This document shows, piece after piece, positions 25,615 through 37,250 of a stretch of 64,000 nucleotides of DNA. Under the pieces are notes generated by a model. It did no database searches. It worked only from the letters and a program-made list of their open reading frames with translations, and was not told where the DNA came from. Location: NCBI GenBank assembly GCA_030141605.1, contig JAQGDQ010000290.1, positions 60,001-124,000 on the forward strand, in the 5' to 3' direction. Position 1 is the first letter of the stretch. The number at the start of each line of letters is the position of its first letter. The position numbers and the translations under genes are program-made. This DNA is from Tubiluchus corallicola (lineage: Eukaryota; Priapulida; Priapulimorpha; Priapulimorphida; Tubiluchidae).

Positions 25615-25686
25615 CTTATGAAACCAAGTGTATCTGATTATGGGTATCTATTATCAAGAGTATGGATAAGTATCCTACACTGCCGG

Positions 25687-25808
25687 TTTCACATGGGAGA
25701 TACACTCGTAGTAATAAAGTGCAACAAGAGAGCTTTGTGATATCTACTGAATGAATCTTTAACTAGACTGAAACATTTTTCAAGCATTTTTACTTTTTCA
25801 TGACTATT
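25687..25808 (+). repeat. 125-bp dispersed repeat, copy 1
   Basis: Starts TTTCACATGGGAGATACACT, ends TTCATGACTATTATCAG. Related copies lie at 27262 and 28679. It is bracketed by a duplicated 63-bp flank (25615-25679 and 25811-25881). Confidence 0.75.
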
Positions 25809-25881
25809 ATCAGCTTATGAAACCGGGAGTATCTGATTATGGGTATCTATTATCAAGAGTATGGATAAGTATCCTACACTG

Positions 25882-27028
25882 CAACTTACAATGTATTTTT
25901 CGCTATCTCGGGTGTGCTTTCAAAGTAACAGTCATTGAATATCACCCCCCCCCCCCCAAGGCAGCCTCTTTAATAACGGTATCCTTTTCTGCACTTTCTA
26001 CGGTAACATTTAGCAACTTTCCTTATTATTAAACTCTTTCTTTCCCCATAGGTACTTTTTATGTGAATAAAAACACCACGTTTTACGCCTCTTTATTGCT
26101 GTATACACTCCGCAAAACTATAATATCTACTTCTTTTCACAGACACACGTCAATTTAACGTCTCTTTATTGGTTTGTTTCAAACCGAATTATGACCAATG
26201 AGGTTCACGATTAAACTCTGACTTATTTTACTTGCTTACAAATAAGTTTTTGCAGGTGTGGAAAATCATTATCCAAAAAAATCCTCCGACAAACTGTTAG
26301 AAAACCATTTAGATTCATTTTCGTTAATTAAACAGCGAAGGTTACTCGGCTTTGAAAGCTTTACGATTTAGCTTGTGCAATAAATCAAGTAGCGATGCCA
26401 CTTGCTTAATTTACGCGACATGTGCAGATTGATCCAGTGATTAATTATAAACCAATTTGCTGATAGCATTGGCTTCTCGTACGTGTATAACCACGGCAAA
26501 ACAATAAATTGAATTGAATTGATCAGTTGTCCAGACCAACGCCTCACATGAAGTCACAATGGGTAAGAATTTATATTGTCTTTTTTCGATTTTTTGTGCC
26601 CATGATTTTTGCTCTTTCGAACCAAAAGGCAATCGGTTTCCTGATCACGCCTAGACCTATTCGTGCACCGGCTGATCACAGCTTCAATCGATTTGATTTT
26701 AACATATTTTGGCCTTATCATCTTGATTTTGGGCCTTTTAAACTAAAAAAATAAAGGACTTTAAAATTTTCCCAGACATATTCCTGACCCAAGTTTGTCG
26801 ATTAAATACTTAATCTGTTTGAATTTCATTGTGCATGCTCACGCACGCACGCACGCATGCTAGTAAACGCCTCATCCGCATGGGTAAGTTAGTTATACAT
26901 CTCTGTAATGTGGGACAAAATATTTTGGTTAGTAGTGAAAAACATTTGCTAGAAAATTCGTTGTATAGACAAGAACACAAAACACGAAACTAAAGTAACA
27001 GGAAAAAGTCACAATTAATTTTGGCTAT
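25882..27028. other. Unassigned DNA
   Basis: A C run (25945-25957) and a short (GCAC)n run (26841-26860); no gene seen. Confidence 0.5.
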
Positions 27029-27053
27029 GTTAGGGTTAAGGTTAGGGTTAATG
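27029..27053. repeat. Short TTAGGG-like tract
   Basis: Reads TTAGGGTTAAGGTTAGGGTTAA, three telomere-type words with one deletion. Confidence 0.7.
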
Positions 27054-27261
27054 TTATTTCTTTTTCCTTTGACTTTTTCGGTGATTTTTTATCTGTGACT
27101 TTTTTACTTGGATTCGAAGCATGTTTCTAATGCACAAAAAGTTTCCCATATTTTAAGCTTGTGCCGATCAATAATAATGCGTCTTGGCCAGTTTCACTTT
27201 TGTCGTATTTTAAATACATTCTCGTTGGTTTCGCTCAATGTTCTTGATGGCTGTTAAAGGT

Positions 27262-27388
27262 TTCACGTGGGTGATACACTCGTAGTAATAAAGTGCAGCA
27301 AGAGAGCTTTGTGATATCTACTGAATGAAACTTTAACTAGACTGAAACATTGAGAAAGCATTTTTACTTTTTCATGACTATTATCAGA
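27262..27388 (+). repeat. 125-bp dispersed repeat, copy 2
   Basis: Starts TTTCACGTGGGTGATACACT and keeps the same end TTCATGACTATTATCAG. Confidence 0.75.
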
Positions 27389-27428
27389 AACATCTTTGTG
27401 GTTGGACAATTATTGTATGTTATTCTAC

Positions 27429-27808
27429 TTATATATATATATATATATATATATAATAATCTTTATTTGCCATTAAAAACATTGATAATCACTGATAAAA
27501 ACTTTACAGAGATAATCAATCAGTGTTAGTTAATAAAAACTTACACTGCTGAAGGCAAATGCGTCAGTGCAATCTAAACTACTGTGCAGTAATGACGAAT
27601 AAAATCAAACATATTTACAACTATACACAAAAAATATATAAAAAAAAACAAACTATGATTTAATTAATATGGCCGTGGGTATATGAATTCGGAATTAGTG
27701 TGTATGTTGTCGTACTGGTGTGATGGTATTTCATATCTGGTTAATATTAGTGATTTTAATTTTGTTTTAAATGCTGATAGGGACTTGATTTGTTTAACCT
27801 GTAATAGG
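27429..27808 (-). mobile_element. Non-LTR retrotransposon 3' end, second copy
   Basis: It aligns closely with 531-900: the same C-terminal codons, the same 3' UTR and again a (TA)n tail (27429-27456). It is 5' truncated, stopping at CCTGTAAT. Confidence 0.8.
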
Positions 27809-27812
27809 TTAA

Positions 27813-27973
27813 AGGACAAGAAAAGGGGCACCTGAAGAAATCAAAAAAATCGCCTTGAAAATTATACTACTTTACAGCAATTTTATGCACATATTGTATT
27901 CACGTTGAAAGGAATTTTCGTTTGTTTTCATTTCAACTCTCCCGCAATACTGTTCCGCCGGCGCCATTACATG
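27813..27973 (+). mobile_element. Second TTAA-type element fragment
   Basis: It starts at TTAA followed by AGGACAAGAAAAGGGGCACC and can be aligned for about 160 bp with the inverted copy at 53520-53697, through GCCATTACAT. The start lies exactly where the neighbouring LINE 3' end stops. The far end was not found. Confidence 0.5.
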
Positions 27974-28678
27974 ACGTCACAACGCCACGTAAATCAGGGA
28001 AAGAAAAGGCAATGTTAAATTATGACCCAAAAAACTTTCCGCACAAAGCTATATTACTTAGCATTTCTACTTACCTGCTGGAAAGACCTATGTAACTAGA
28101 CTAATAAATTAAAATGTTTGTGGCAATTGGTAAAATGTCGCTGACTGACCTTCCAGGGTGCGCCAGTCACTAGCCAAAAACGTATTTTTAATCTTATTGA
28201 CAAGATGCAGTAATTTAAAATTTTACTTAATTAGCAACATGTATGCTACGAATGCTCTGATTATTTTTCAAACTTTACTTAATGTTATCAAAACTTGTTT
28301 CAAAGGACCTACCATTAAAATGCTTAACAGTCATCGCTCGAGTTTAAATTTACAAGTTTTATACAGCGTTACGGCAGATGCAAGCCATGCATACGAAAAC
28401 GTAGTATATAAGTGGTATAAAATTTCGAGACGAATTTTTAAGCTTTATGTAAGTGGAGAGTTTTCTTGTGCATTAAAGCTAGTTAAGAAGTATTCCATGC
28501 ATAGTAGCAACATAAACATCTGTAGCTTAATTGTAATGAATAACTTTAAAGCCAAGTGAATCACTATTGTCATCGCCTCATTAACTACGTAACTGTCCAA
28601 TTGCATATGGTAGTATAAGAGTGTAGGCAGGAAGTAGATCCTTGGGAAAAATTTTCCAGTTCGCGTGCTATTACTGGC

Positions 28679-28778
28679 TTCACGTGGGAGATACACTCGT
28701 AATAAAGATCAGCAGAAAGCTTTCTGATACTTACTGAATGAATCTTTAACTACACTGGAACACTGAACAAGCATTTTA
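28679..28778 (+). repeat. 125-bp dispersed repeat, copy 3 (shorter)
   Basis: Starts TTCACGTGGGAGATACACTC; diverges after AGCATTTTACTA. Confidence 0.65.
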
Positions 28779-29100
28779 CTACCGTTTTAAAACCACCTGA
28801 AGATGTGTGAAATTAGTATCTACTGGCTCGAAATGGTAGCCCACAGAAAGGCGTGCAGAGCAACTCAAAACCTGATTGGAACTACTCAGTTCTGGACATG
28901 AAACTATATAAATTAAACAGAATGAAGAAACAGCCTCGTTCAGGTAGTCCAGCGTAACATAGTACTAGAACTAGACTAGACTATATAGACTAGAACTTCT
29001 ATATTAATGTAAAGACAAGTATGGACTCATATTTTTGTCTTTATCATTGAACCACATTTCCTTATTATAGGAAGGAGTTTACAATTCCCCACGCAATTTA

Positions 29101-29224
29101 AATGCCCTAACCCTAACTTAACCCTAACCCAATCTTAACCCTAACCATGACCCTAACTATAATCCAAACCCTAGCCCTAGTCCTAACCCCAACCCCAACT
29201 CTAACAATAACCGTAACCCTAATA
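29101..29224. repeat. Interstitial telomere-like tract, CCCTAA
   Basis: About 15 CCCTAA or one-off words (CCCTAACTTA, CCCTAACCCA, CCCCAACCCC) in 124 bp. A shorter TTAGGG tract in the opposite sense lies at 27029-27053. Confidence 0.8.
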
Positions 29225-29664
29225 TGCTTCTCGAACTAATTTTTTGTGTGTGAGGAATTGCAGACTTTAGTCCTATAACACATAGGCGTACTGACCGATT
29301 TTTCCAGGGGGGAGGGAGCTGAGCCACTTTTGCACGAAAAATGCAGGGTCAAGTTCGAGTCGGAAATAGCCTCACCTCACCCCATGATCAAAAAATGCCC
29401 AGATTTCGGACACTTCATTTGGCGGCGTGGAGGAATTTCGAGATTTCCTTTTACGACAAATATTATTTTATATTTTTCATCATTTGGCCTGTGCAGGAAA
29501 AATTTGGTGATTTGCTGCAGCGCCCCCCCCCCCAGCTCCCACGTCGTACACCTATACTACTATATGTATGCATGCCGCCAGCTGTTATTCAAATGTTTAC
29601 AGAACTATAAGATTAAATTCTTAGATAATTTTAAATTTACATTGTTATTCAAAAGTGAATTTAC

Positions 29665-29892
29665 CTGTCCATTTTCGTCAAGAAGGCGCGTGACGATATT
29701 GATGCCCACTCCCCAAGTTACGGCTTGCACACACTCCAACTCTTCGGGTGGGTGGTGACGCCCACCAGCTTCTTTTGCCCAGATTTTGCACTGTTTTCCG
29801 CAGCGCAATATGTAGTCACCCGGCATCGTAAACACCACTCGACGATTTCGAGAAAGGTACCGCTCTACTTTCCACTCGCCCATGAATTCATC
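29665..29892 (-). CDS. Lamin-tail gene, core of the lamin tail (Ig-fold) domain
   Basis: The exon is 228 nt (76 codons), phase 0 at both ends, with acceptor ttgtttgtag and donor GTAAAT after a CAG. It holds the family hallmarks in order: a G-E-W-K-V-E-R strand, FTMPGDYILRCGKQCKIWAK, the H-x-P-P-E-E-L turn, W-G-V-G and a final LLDENGQ. In lamins and lamin-tailed intermediate filaments the equivalent positions read G-x-W-x-x-K-R, F-x-L-x-x-G-x-x-V-x-I-W-A, H-x-P-P-x-x-L, W-G-x-G and N-x-x-G-E. The domain is an immunoglobulin-like fold that binds chromatin or protein partners. If the donor is skipped, the frame stays open to a stop at 29605-29607, giving an alternative end. Otherwise the last exon lies downstream and I did not find it. 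Degenerate copies of this acceptor region lie just upstream. Confidence 0.9.
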
Positions 29893-30192
29893 CTACAAAC
29901 AATGATATAAACATGTTAGTAGGGCACCACACTTTTTCCACTCACCCATAAATTATTCTACAGCTAGTATTAATAATGAGTAAGATAGCTCATTGTTTTA
30001 CACTCACCCATATGCTCATCATACAGACAATGGTAATAGATATATTAGTGAAGCATGCTATTTTGCTCTCGTCTTTAAATTGATCCAACTGGCAACAACA
30101 ATAGTAAGCGGTTACCACGCTATTTTCTACTCACCAATCATTTCATCGTAAAGAAAACAGCAGTAGGAATGTTAGAGGGGCACCATACTTTT
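29868..30192. repeat. Degenerate tandem copies of a splice-acceptor region
   Basis: Four units of about 63-67 bp, at 29868-29933, 29934-29996, 29997-30060 and 30124-30190, with an unrelated spacer after the third. The first unit contains the 5' end of the main lamin-tail exon and its acceptor. The others repeat CCACTCACCCAT-type words in register with the exon's CCACTCGCCCAT, followed by a decayed acceptor. Confidence 0.65.
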
Positions 30193-30527
30193 TTCCCACC
30201 TACCACTGTTTGAAAATTTACCACATAGCCAAATTACAATAGACATTGTTAACATAGACATGTTTGTCCTTCCAATTTGTTACTATTAAGCTTAACGTAA
30301 ATTATGTCTGACGGCTTACGGTGGGGAGTTTGCGGTAGGCGGCAGACGGCAAGCGGATTACGTGTGGACAAGGATCATTGGTCAGAACATATTCATTTTT
30401 ATGAGGCGGCTTTTTCTGCTCGCGGCTTATACGGATTATGCCCAGCTGTATGTGACACCAGCCTTCGGTGAAAAGTGACATCAAGCGGTGCAAAAAAGTA
30501 GTAGTCTAGTCTGAAATCACCCTGAAT

Positions 30528-30850
30528 CATGCGTGAGCACAGAGGTAAATTTTAAATTTGAATTTTTATCTTAAAACTTGCCTAGTTTTAGTACAACACA
30601 CTGAATATCGTACAGTAGCACTGTACTTCAATTTTCTTTTTTGCAAACACGAGCAACACGCTCATGGAATATTTTTGCTGTTGAAAATTATGTTAGTTTG
30701 TGATGTCATCAATAGTTGACCTCGCCCGCCGTTAATTAAGTTTTTAATCTATTACTTAATTATCAGAAACGCTTTTGCAGTATTAATTGTGTTAAAATAT
30801 ACACTTTTTGTCCGACTTGGATAGTATAAGAAAAATCATCCTGTCTTCCT
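30528..30850 (+). mobile_element. TTAA-flanked MITE, copy 2 (left part missing)
   Basis: This copy shares the right half of the 17.1-kb element from GCGTGAGCAC to CTGTCTTCCT and ends at TTAA (30851-30854). The left half is absent, so the copy is truncated or was interrupted by later insertions. Confidence 0.7.
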
Positions 30851-31163
30851 TTAAGCTCACATGAGCTTTTGTAAATTGTAAGGCTGAGGTCCAGGCTAAA
30901 CATTGGACTGATGTAGGTGTGGACCCACCAGGTCTTGCAGGTCGAATGTCTGAGTGAATCAGTAAAGGTTCGTAGGATCTCATTGGATATTTCATTTGTT
31001 ATTGTATTAGATGGGAGTTCTATGGCGTCACTTTGGAACAGGTGGCCCGCAGTACTTGTTTTCCGATAAGCCTACCGGACCCTCTGCATATAGGAACAAA
31101 ATTTTTACAGTACAATGGTAAATTTTTTTCCTGAGATAGGGAAAGAAAAATCATGAGAAATAA

Positions 31164-31802
31164 AGGAAAACTACACTCAATCTCAAATTATAGCTCAAAA
31201 CAATCTATTCTATAAATTATATTTTTTGAGCTACAGTCCGAAAGGGAATGTACTATTTTTTATTATTTTTCTAAAGAATGACTTACGTGAAAGAATGATT
31301 ACTACAAAAACGTAATTTCGCGTTCGTGCGGCGGCTAGTTCGTTGCTGTTTCATGCATTTTGTCATTCGTCGGACACTAGCGCCTGCATCTATGCATCGC
31401 ATTGCACAAAAAACAGCTGCTGTACCTCTCAATTTGGAAGTATTTGGGTGTGACGTAGGACATACGTTCGTAAGCTCATGCGTGAGCACTAGAAACTTGA
31501 AATTTGAATTATGAACTTAAAATTTGAGGAGGTTTTGCGTGTATCGCGCTGAACGTTTTAAAGTAGTACTGTACTTCAATTTTCGCTTTCTCAAACACGT
31601 GTAAGACTCTCACGGACTGTTTGTGCTGTTGAAAATTAAGTTCAGTTGTGATATTATCATTAATTGGGCTCGACTGATATTAATTAAGTTTTTAACTTAT
31701 TGTTTAATTAACAAAAATGCTTTGGCATTATTATAGATATTAAAATGCATACTTTTTACCATACTTCATGGTATAGTATATAAAATCTCATTCTGTTTTC
31801 GT
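31164..31802 (+). mobile_element. TTAA-flanked MITE, copy 3
   Basis: A diverged full-length copy of about 639 bp. The right end abuts TTAA (31803-31806) and the left flank reads ATAA. It lies some 300 bp from copy 2 in the same orientation, within the large intron upstream of the main lamin-tail exon. Confidence 0.65.
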
Positions 31803-32214
31803 TTAAGCTTGCTTTTGTTGCAATCTCTTCGACTTTCCCCCCAACCACTCAATGCACGTATCACATATCGCAAACCGAAGGTCTAATGATGACAACAGGA
31901 CAGATTCAATGAACTTCCTTTCAAATAAACGCGCTGCAGCGCCGAGCGCTGATTTGAAAAATGGAGGCAAGGCAATAATACCATTTCATTTTACAGTAAT
32001 TAACTGTGCACGTTTTCGCGATGGGTGTATGTTTCAAGGCACTTATTAACTCTCGGTACTCCTGAGAGTTGTTGCCTTCTGCATTATATAATACTGAGAC
32101 TGATTAAGACTTCCAATGAGCAAGCGCACGTTAATTCATATTCTCTTAGCGGCAGCTGAATGCACTTTGCTAAAACTAATCGTGTGTAACTTGTTCAGAA
32201 TGTTTGTTACCTCT

Positions 32215-32338
32215 TTGTCTCTCTCTTTCTTTCTCTCTCTCTCTCTCTCTCTCTCCGTCCCTCCCCCTCTTTCTCTCTCTCTCCTTCGCCCCTTCTCTCT
32301 CTTTTCTCTTTCTCACTCCCGCTCTTGCTCTTGCTCTT

Positions 32339-32402
<64 letters not shown>

Positions 32403-32627
32403 TCTCTCTGTCCCTCCCTCATTCGTTCCCCCCTCGTTCTCTCTGTCACTCACTCGCCCTCTTCTCTCTCTTTCTCACTCCCACTCTCGCTCTCGCTGTT
32501 GCGCGCGCTCTCTCTCTCCCTTCCTCGTTCCCTCCCCCTCTTTCTCTCTCTCTCTCTCCCTCGCCCCCTTCTTTCTCTTTCTCGCTCTCGCTCTGTCTTT
32601 CTGTCTCTCTCTCTGTCTCTGCCAGGG
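32215..32627. repeat. (CT)n pyrimidine tract
   Basis: About 410 bp of CT/CTTT/CCCT-rich sequence with a pure (CT)n core at about 32340-32400. It is intronic in the lamin-tail gene, so the transcript carries GA-rich RNA here. Confidence 0.95.
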
Positions 32628-33124
32628 GAATTTTAACAGCTTTTTGTATAGACTTACTATGTGTGATACTAGTTTATGTCCATGTGGAGAAGAAGAGCAA
32701 ACTCCTCAGCACATTTTATTCAGATGTAATAAAATAGATAATGCAAAAAGAATGCCGTTCATGGAAATAGCTGATGCCAATTATACACGTAATATTATGC
32801 TTCAATCTGATAAAAATTTAATAATGGCTTTCACTAACCTGATCAGGGACAATTTTATACTAAGTAACTGTTAATTTAGGCCCGCTCCAGTATAAAAAAA
32901 ATAAATTATGTAGTTGTGTAAAGTTAATTTGTTTGTATAATACTTGTGATTCGTTTGAAATTATATCTAATTTAAGTATAAAATGTTATTCGTTGTACAT
33001 AGTGTGAAACTGGATTTAAAAGATTTGTTATGTGAAAATGTAATTTGTTGATCTGAGCCTGCAAAAAGAGGCACCTTTGTGTATATATTCATTTCTTTAA
33101 TAAAGATTTATTATTATTATTATT
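32628..33124 (+). mobile_element. Non-LTR retrotransposon 3' end between CT tracts
   Basis: The frame to the stop at 32872 encodes LTMCDTSLCPCGEEEQTPQH and ILFRCNKIDNAKR, a C-x-C-G-E-E-E-x-T-P-x-H-x-L-F-x-C block typical of LINE C-termini. The 3' UTR ends in AATAAAGA followed by (TTA)n. CT microsatellite abuts it on both sides. Confidence 0.7.
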
Positions 33125-33125
33125 A

Positions 33126-33520
<395 letters not shown>

Positions 33521-33524
33521 ATCA

Positions 33525-33905
33525 CAGTGCCAGGGACATTTCTGTGGCGCACAAATTAGTGTACTTTGATGTTATTTACAAGAAAGGCATTTACAGACTG
33601 AATACTAGAATTTCAAACAGTGAAAACTTGTTATGTAGAACGATATCCGGTAGTGATACTTTGTTTACTTCCAGTGTAAGAAAGATTTGGAGAAGGACAT
33701 TGTATGCTTAATTTTTTACATTTTTGATATACATTGATATAATGATTGAAGCCAATGCGAAATGTTATTATTATTTTTTTTGTAATGTTGTTTTGTTTGT
33801 ATGCTCGTGTGTTTATTTACTTGTACTTTCGTTGTATACATTATTAATGTTGTGCTAATACGATATGAACGAAAGTTTGAAATAAAGAAGTAAATCAAAT
33901 CAAAT
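33525..33905 (+). mobile_element. Probable retrotransposon 3' end between CT tracts
   Basis: An open segment (VYFDVIYKKGIYRLNTRISN, stop near 33708) is followed by an AT-rich 3' UTR and GAAATAAAGAAGT, then an AAATC-type tail. It starts with TGCCAGGGACATTT, echoing TGCCAGGGGAATTT at the start of the 32.6-kb element. The family is not clear. Confidence 0.45.
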
Positions 33906-33909
33906 TAAA

Positions 33910-34070
33910 TCTCCTTCTTTCCGTATTTCTCTCTCACTCTCTCCCTCCCCCTCCATTACGTTGTCTCTTCCACTTTCTCTCTCTTTATCCCTCCATTTTT
34001 TTCTCACACACTCGTTCACTCTCTTGTCCCTGCTCTCACACGCTCTCTCTCTGTGTCTTTCTCTCTCTGC

Positions 34071-34162
<92 letters not shown>

Positions 34163-34163
34163 A

Positions 34164-34220
<57 letters not shown>

Positions 34221-34245
34221 CCATTTCTTTCTCTCTCTGTCACTC
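33910..34245. repeat. (GTCT)n and (CT)n tract
   Basis: A pure (GTCT)n run of about 110 bp at 34076-34182 continues into (CT)n. CT-rich sequence precedes it. The block ends about 60 bp from the 34304 exon end, so it lies just downstream of that exon's donor in the transcript. Confidence 0.95.
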
Positions 34246-34303
34246 CGTCTCTCATTACCTGTCTTTTCTTTTCAGTTATTAATTCTTCAATTTACTTTAA
34301 TAC

Positions 34304-34485
34304 CTTTCTTAGTTTGAAGCTTGCATTCTCGAGAATCACATATTTTCCGTTGACATCCACTTCTCTTACGGAGACAGGCCCTCGGTTTGTCCGTATCACC
34401 TGGGTCTTAAATTTTGCACCAAAATCTTCCCATTCCAGCTTTAAAGCTGTCTCCCTACGTCTTGCTAAAGGTCTAGGCACAGAAC
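34304..34485 (-). CDS. Lamin-tail gene, basic linker and first strands of the lamin tail domain
   Basis: The exon is 182 nt, entering in phase 1 and leaving in phase 0, with acceptor cttttgcaacag and donor GTATTA. The first residues (SVPRPLARRRETALK) are basic and lie where lamins carry their nuclear localisation signal, so nuclear import is possible but unproven. The second half (GPVSVREVDVNGKYVILENA) matches the opening beta strands of the lamin tail domain, where the family pattern is a G-x-V-x-I-x-E-V-x-x-x-G-K-x-V-x-L-x-N run. The domain continues directly in the next exon. The 4.4-kb intron after it is filled with CT and GTCT tracts and LINE pieces. Confidence 0.85.
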
Positions 34486-35561
34486 CTGTTGCAAAAGCAA
34501 CCCAGTAATAGTCAAGTTACAAGTAAAATGAAAGTTAAGGTATGCTTCCAGAAAAATCAATAGTTGAAATTTTCTACATGAAGAAATTTTGCGTTTTCTA
34601 TTCAAATAGTAATTATCAAATAAAATTTGCTTTAACAGGACAAACAAACAAACATTTAAGGTATAGAAATGTGAAGATAGACAACTAATATCCAATCAAA
34701 TATTAAACTCGTTATGTGACGATTCAGCGTGTTTTAAAATCCATTTTCTGGACAGCATATGTAATAAAAAGTTTTAAAACAATATGCTTTTGTAGGCGTT
34801 ACATAAGTTTAAATCTTACGTAGGAACGTAACGAGCTCAGAACTCTATTATTTTCGTGCACAATGTCTATTATTGTAGTTCTACATTACGTACATTTTCT
34901 AATACTATGGATACATTTGATTCATATTATTAGAAAATGGCTTACTATTAGAACGCTACTAGCCTAATTAGCTGGTTGTCACTTTGGCTTTTACAGAACA
35001 TGTGCCAGAATTGCATTTAGTTGAATGCTGAACAAAAAAGTGTCACACTGAATTTGCAAGCATTAAAGTGCCGCTTTGGACTAACACAAAAATTACTATT
35101 AAAGCCACCAGTAATTTGACAGCACGTATGCCAGCTACGTCATCAAAAGATGTCTTTTTTATGCAGCCTAACCGCATGAACTAGCATCCACCATTGATCG
35201 TCAGGACCTTATCTTGACGATTATGGTAAGACAGGAATCTACTCACCACTTGGGCAATCTTCTAGTATAAGATAGTGAAGCGGTAGAAGCGTTTTAATCA
35301 TGTTCGAATGTGAATATAACTTCCCTTAATGAGATAAATAGATGAAGTCAGTATGACGGTTAAAACTCCTTGAAAGAAATTTTCGAGCAGTCACCAATCA
35401 GTTTACTAAACAAGCCTAGTGTAGCTTAACTATGGTCGTTAACCACAAGCGTGACGAATCAATTTTTCCCCTTTCCCCTTTACCCCATAGCATGTGGTTA
35501 TGGCATAATCGTGCTAACGTCATTTCCGGTATGGCTTACTAGTGATTCTAAAAAAACTAAC
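34486..35561. other. Intron of the lamin-tail gene
   Basis: Plain AT-rich intron without repeats I recognise. Confidence 0.6.
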
Positions 35562-35671
35562 CTACGATCTTCTTAATAATACCAAGCTTAAAACTGTCAT
35601 TTCTGTCGACCATGTAGGTGTTCCCCACAACATTTTCCGTGATGGTAATGTGTTGTTGTGTTTTCTTCATC
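35562..35671 (-). CDS. Lamin-tail gene, linker exon
   Basis: The exon is 110 nt, entering in phase 2 and leaving in phase 1, with acceptor ataattgtag and donor GTTAGT. It encodes 36 full codons starting MKKTQQHITITENVVGNTYM and ending KLGIIKKIV. It closes the Trp codon of the previous exon and opens a Gly codon that the next exon completes, so three exons agree in phase without adjustment. The product leaves the coiled coil and forms the start of the linker between rod and tail domain. Confidence 0.7.
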
Positions 35672-36659
35672 CTACAATTATAAAAATGTAAAAAAAATCT
35701 GTTACTATTACTAGTCAGAAAAGACTTATTCAAAGGCAGTCTACTCTCAGTTCAATAATTATAATGCCTTAGCACACATGTTCATAACAATCAACTGCGT
35801 TTGGCATAAAGGTGCATCAGTAAATATTATTTCAATAAGAACTTTGGAGATGGCGATACTGATCGCTTCGTAAATGGTGTAGATACTCTGTTATGATGCG
35901 CTGTGCAAAGCACAAAATACAAATCTTTCGAACGAACGCATCAAGTATTGTGCTAATTAGTATAAATAAATTAAAAATTAAAGGCGTAAAATTGTTAAAT
36001 TGTAAATTAAAAATCCTCAGTTTATTCAAATTCTGTTTTTAAGGTATAAAATTTTTCCAATTACACACATACTGATTTGTATTACTAGTTTCATGCACGT
36101 TAACTGGTGGTTTCTCTCTGTAATCCACGTTTTATAATTGTCTCATATAACAGATAAAGATTCATAAAATAAGTTGGCGCACATAAAGACTGTATTGGGC
36201 TTAATCAAAGTTTCAATTTTAAACCATGCATGTCAGTGAGAAATGTGAAAACTCTTTACTGATTACATATTTCTAATCAATTAGTCTAATTTATTAATTA
36301 AGAGAGTATAAGCTAGCGATTACTAATGGCTATCCTTTCGCTCTTGTGTGTAATTATAATTAGTTATATAATTATCCTTTTGATCAGTAATTTCAACGCT
36401 AATGCAATCTCATCTAATAGGAATTCACTTAGTCATCAATAAGCAACATTGCTATAAGTGTTGCTATCAGTTGCAATAAGTATTAAGTATCAAGTGGTCA
36501 GTCTGACTCTTGACCTACTGGTTGCAATAAATAGTCTTGCATAATCAGGCCACCCGTAAAATGGCCAAATAATTAACTTATTGGAATTACGCATTAGAAA
36601 TTCTTGGAACAGGTGACTTACATGGCAAACAAAAGAAACGAGAGAAAACACATGCATGG
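35672..36659. other. Intron of the lamin-tail gene, left part
   Basis: AT-rich, no gene or structured repeat recognised before the LINE fragment. Confidence 0.6.
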
Positions 36660-37250
36660 GGACATCATTAAGTTTAGTTTAGTTTATTATTATCACATTC
36701 GGTACAATATAATGACATTAAGCACACAGTGACATCAAAATTATTACGTCATGCTGTATTAAATTGTTATGTTTCATATACTATTGTTATCATAAAAGAA
36801 TAATTGTACTGTAGTGGGCTAGAGAAGCAAAAGCTTGTATAAGCCCACTGTCATGTGAACCCGATAAAAAAAGAATGGATGAGTGAACAAAAAAAGAACT
36901 GGGAGAAAGGTTAGATCACACAGGAAGGGTAGAAGGATGTGTTAGTGGAAATGGTAGGAAGAAAGATAATAGATTGTGCTATGTTGACATCAGCTCTAAA
37001 GATTTATCAATGATGCCTTGTTTTGCATAATCTGTACCAGGATTGTGGTATGACTGCTGCAGTAGGTGTAGGATATTACGAAGTGTTGTACTTGTTGAGA
37101 ATCATTGCTCTGCATTTCTTTTTAAATTTTTGAATTGGCTGAACAGTTTTTAATTCATCGTTAATGTCATTCAAATGATCTTTCTTCTCAGAAATGTAAA
37201 ATTACCTGGCCGGCTGACTGGGGAACGTCAAAATCTGGAAGTAATTCATT
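36660..37250 (-). mobile_element. Retrotransposon C-terminal and 3' UTR fragment
   Basis: The minus strand encodes NDINDELKTVQPIQKFKKKC and RAMILNKYNTS with an upstream stop. This looks like the final F-K-x-x-x-K...L-L-x-x-Y helix of LINE proteins. The 3' region ends in TTA/TTTAG-type repeats near 36668-36690. It is intronic and in the same strand sense as the lamin-tail gene. Confidence 0.45.

Noticed and set aside
25314-25637. 107-codon plus frame
   Set aside because: No signal, domain or codon bias; it overlaps the duplicated flank of the 125-bp repeat.
29281-29580. Possible transposon with ATAGGCGTAC / GTACACCTAT ends and G/C runs
   Set aside because: The inverted ends are short and imperfect and no target-site duplication could be matched.
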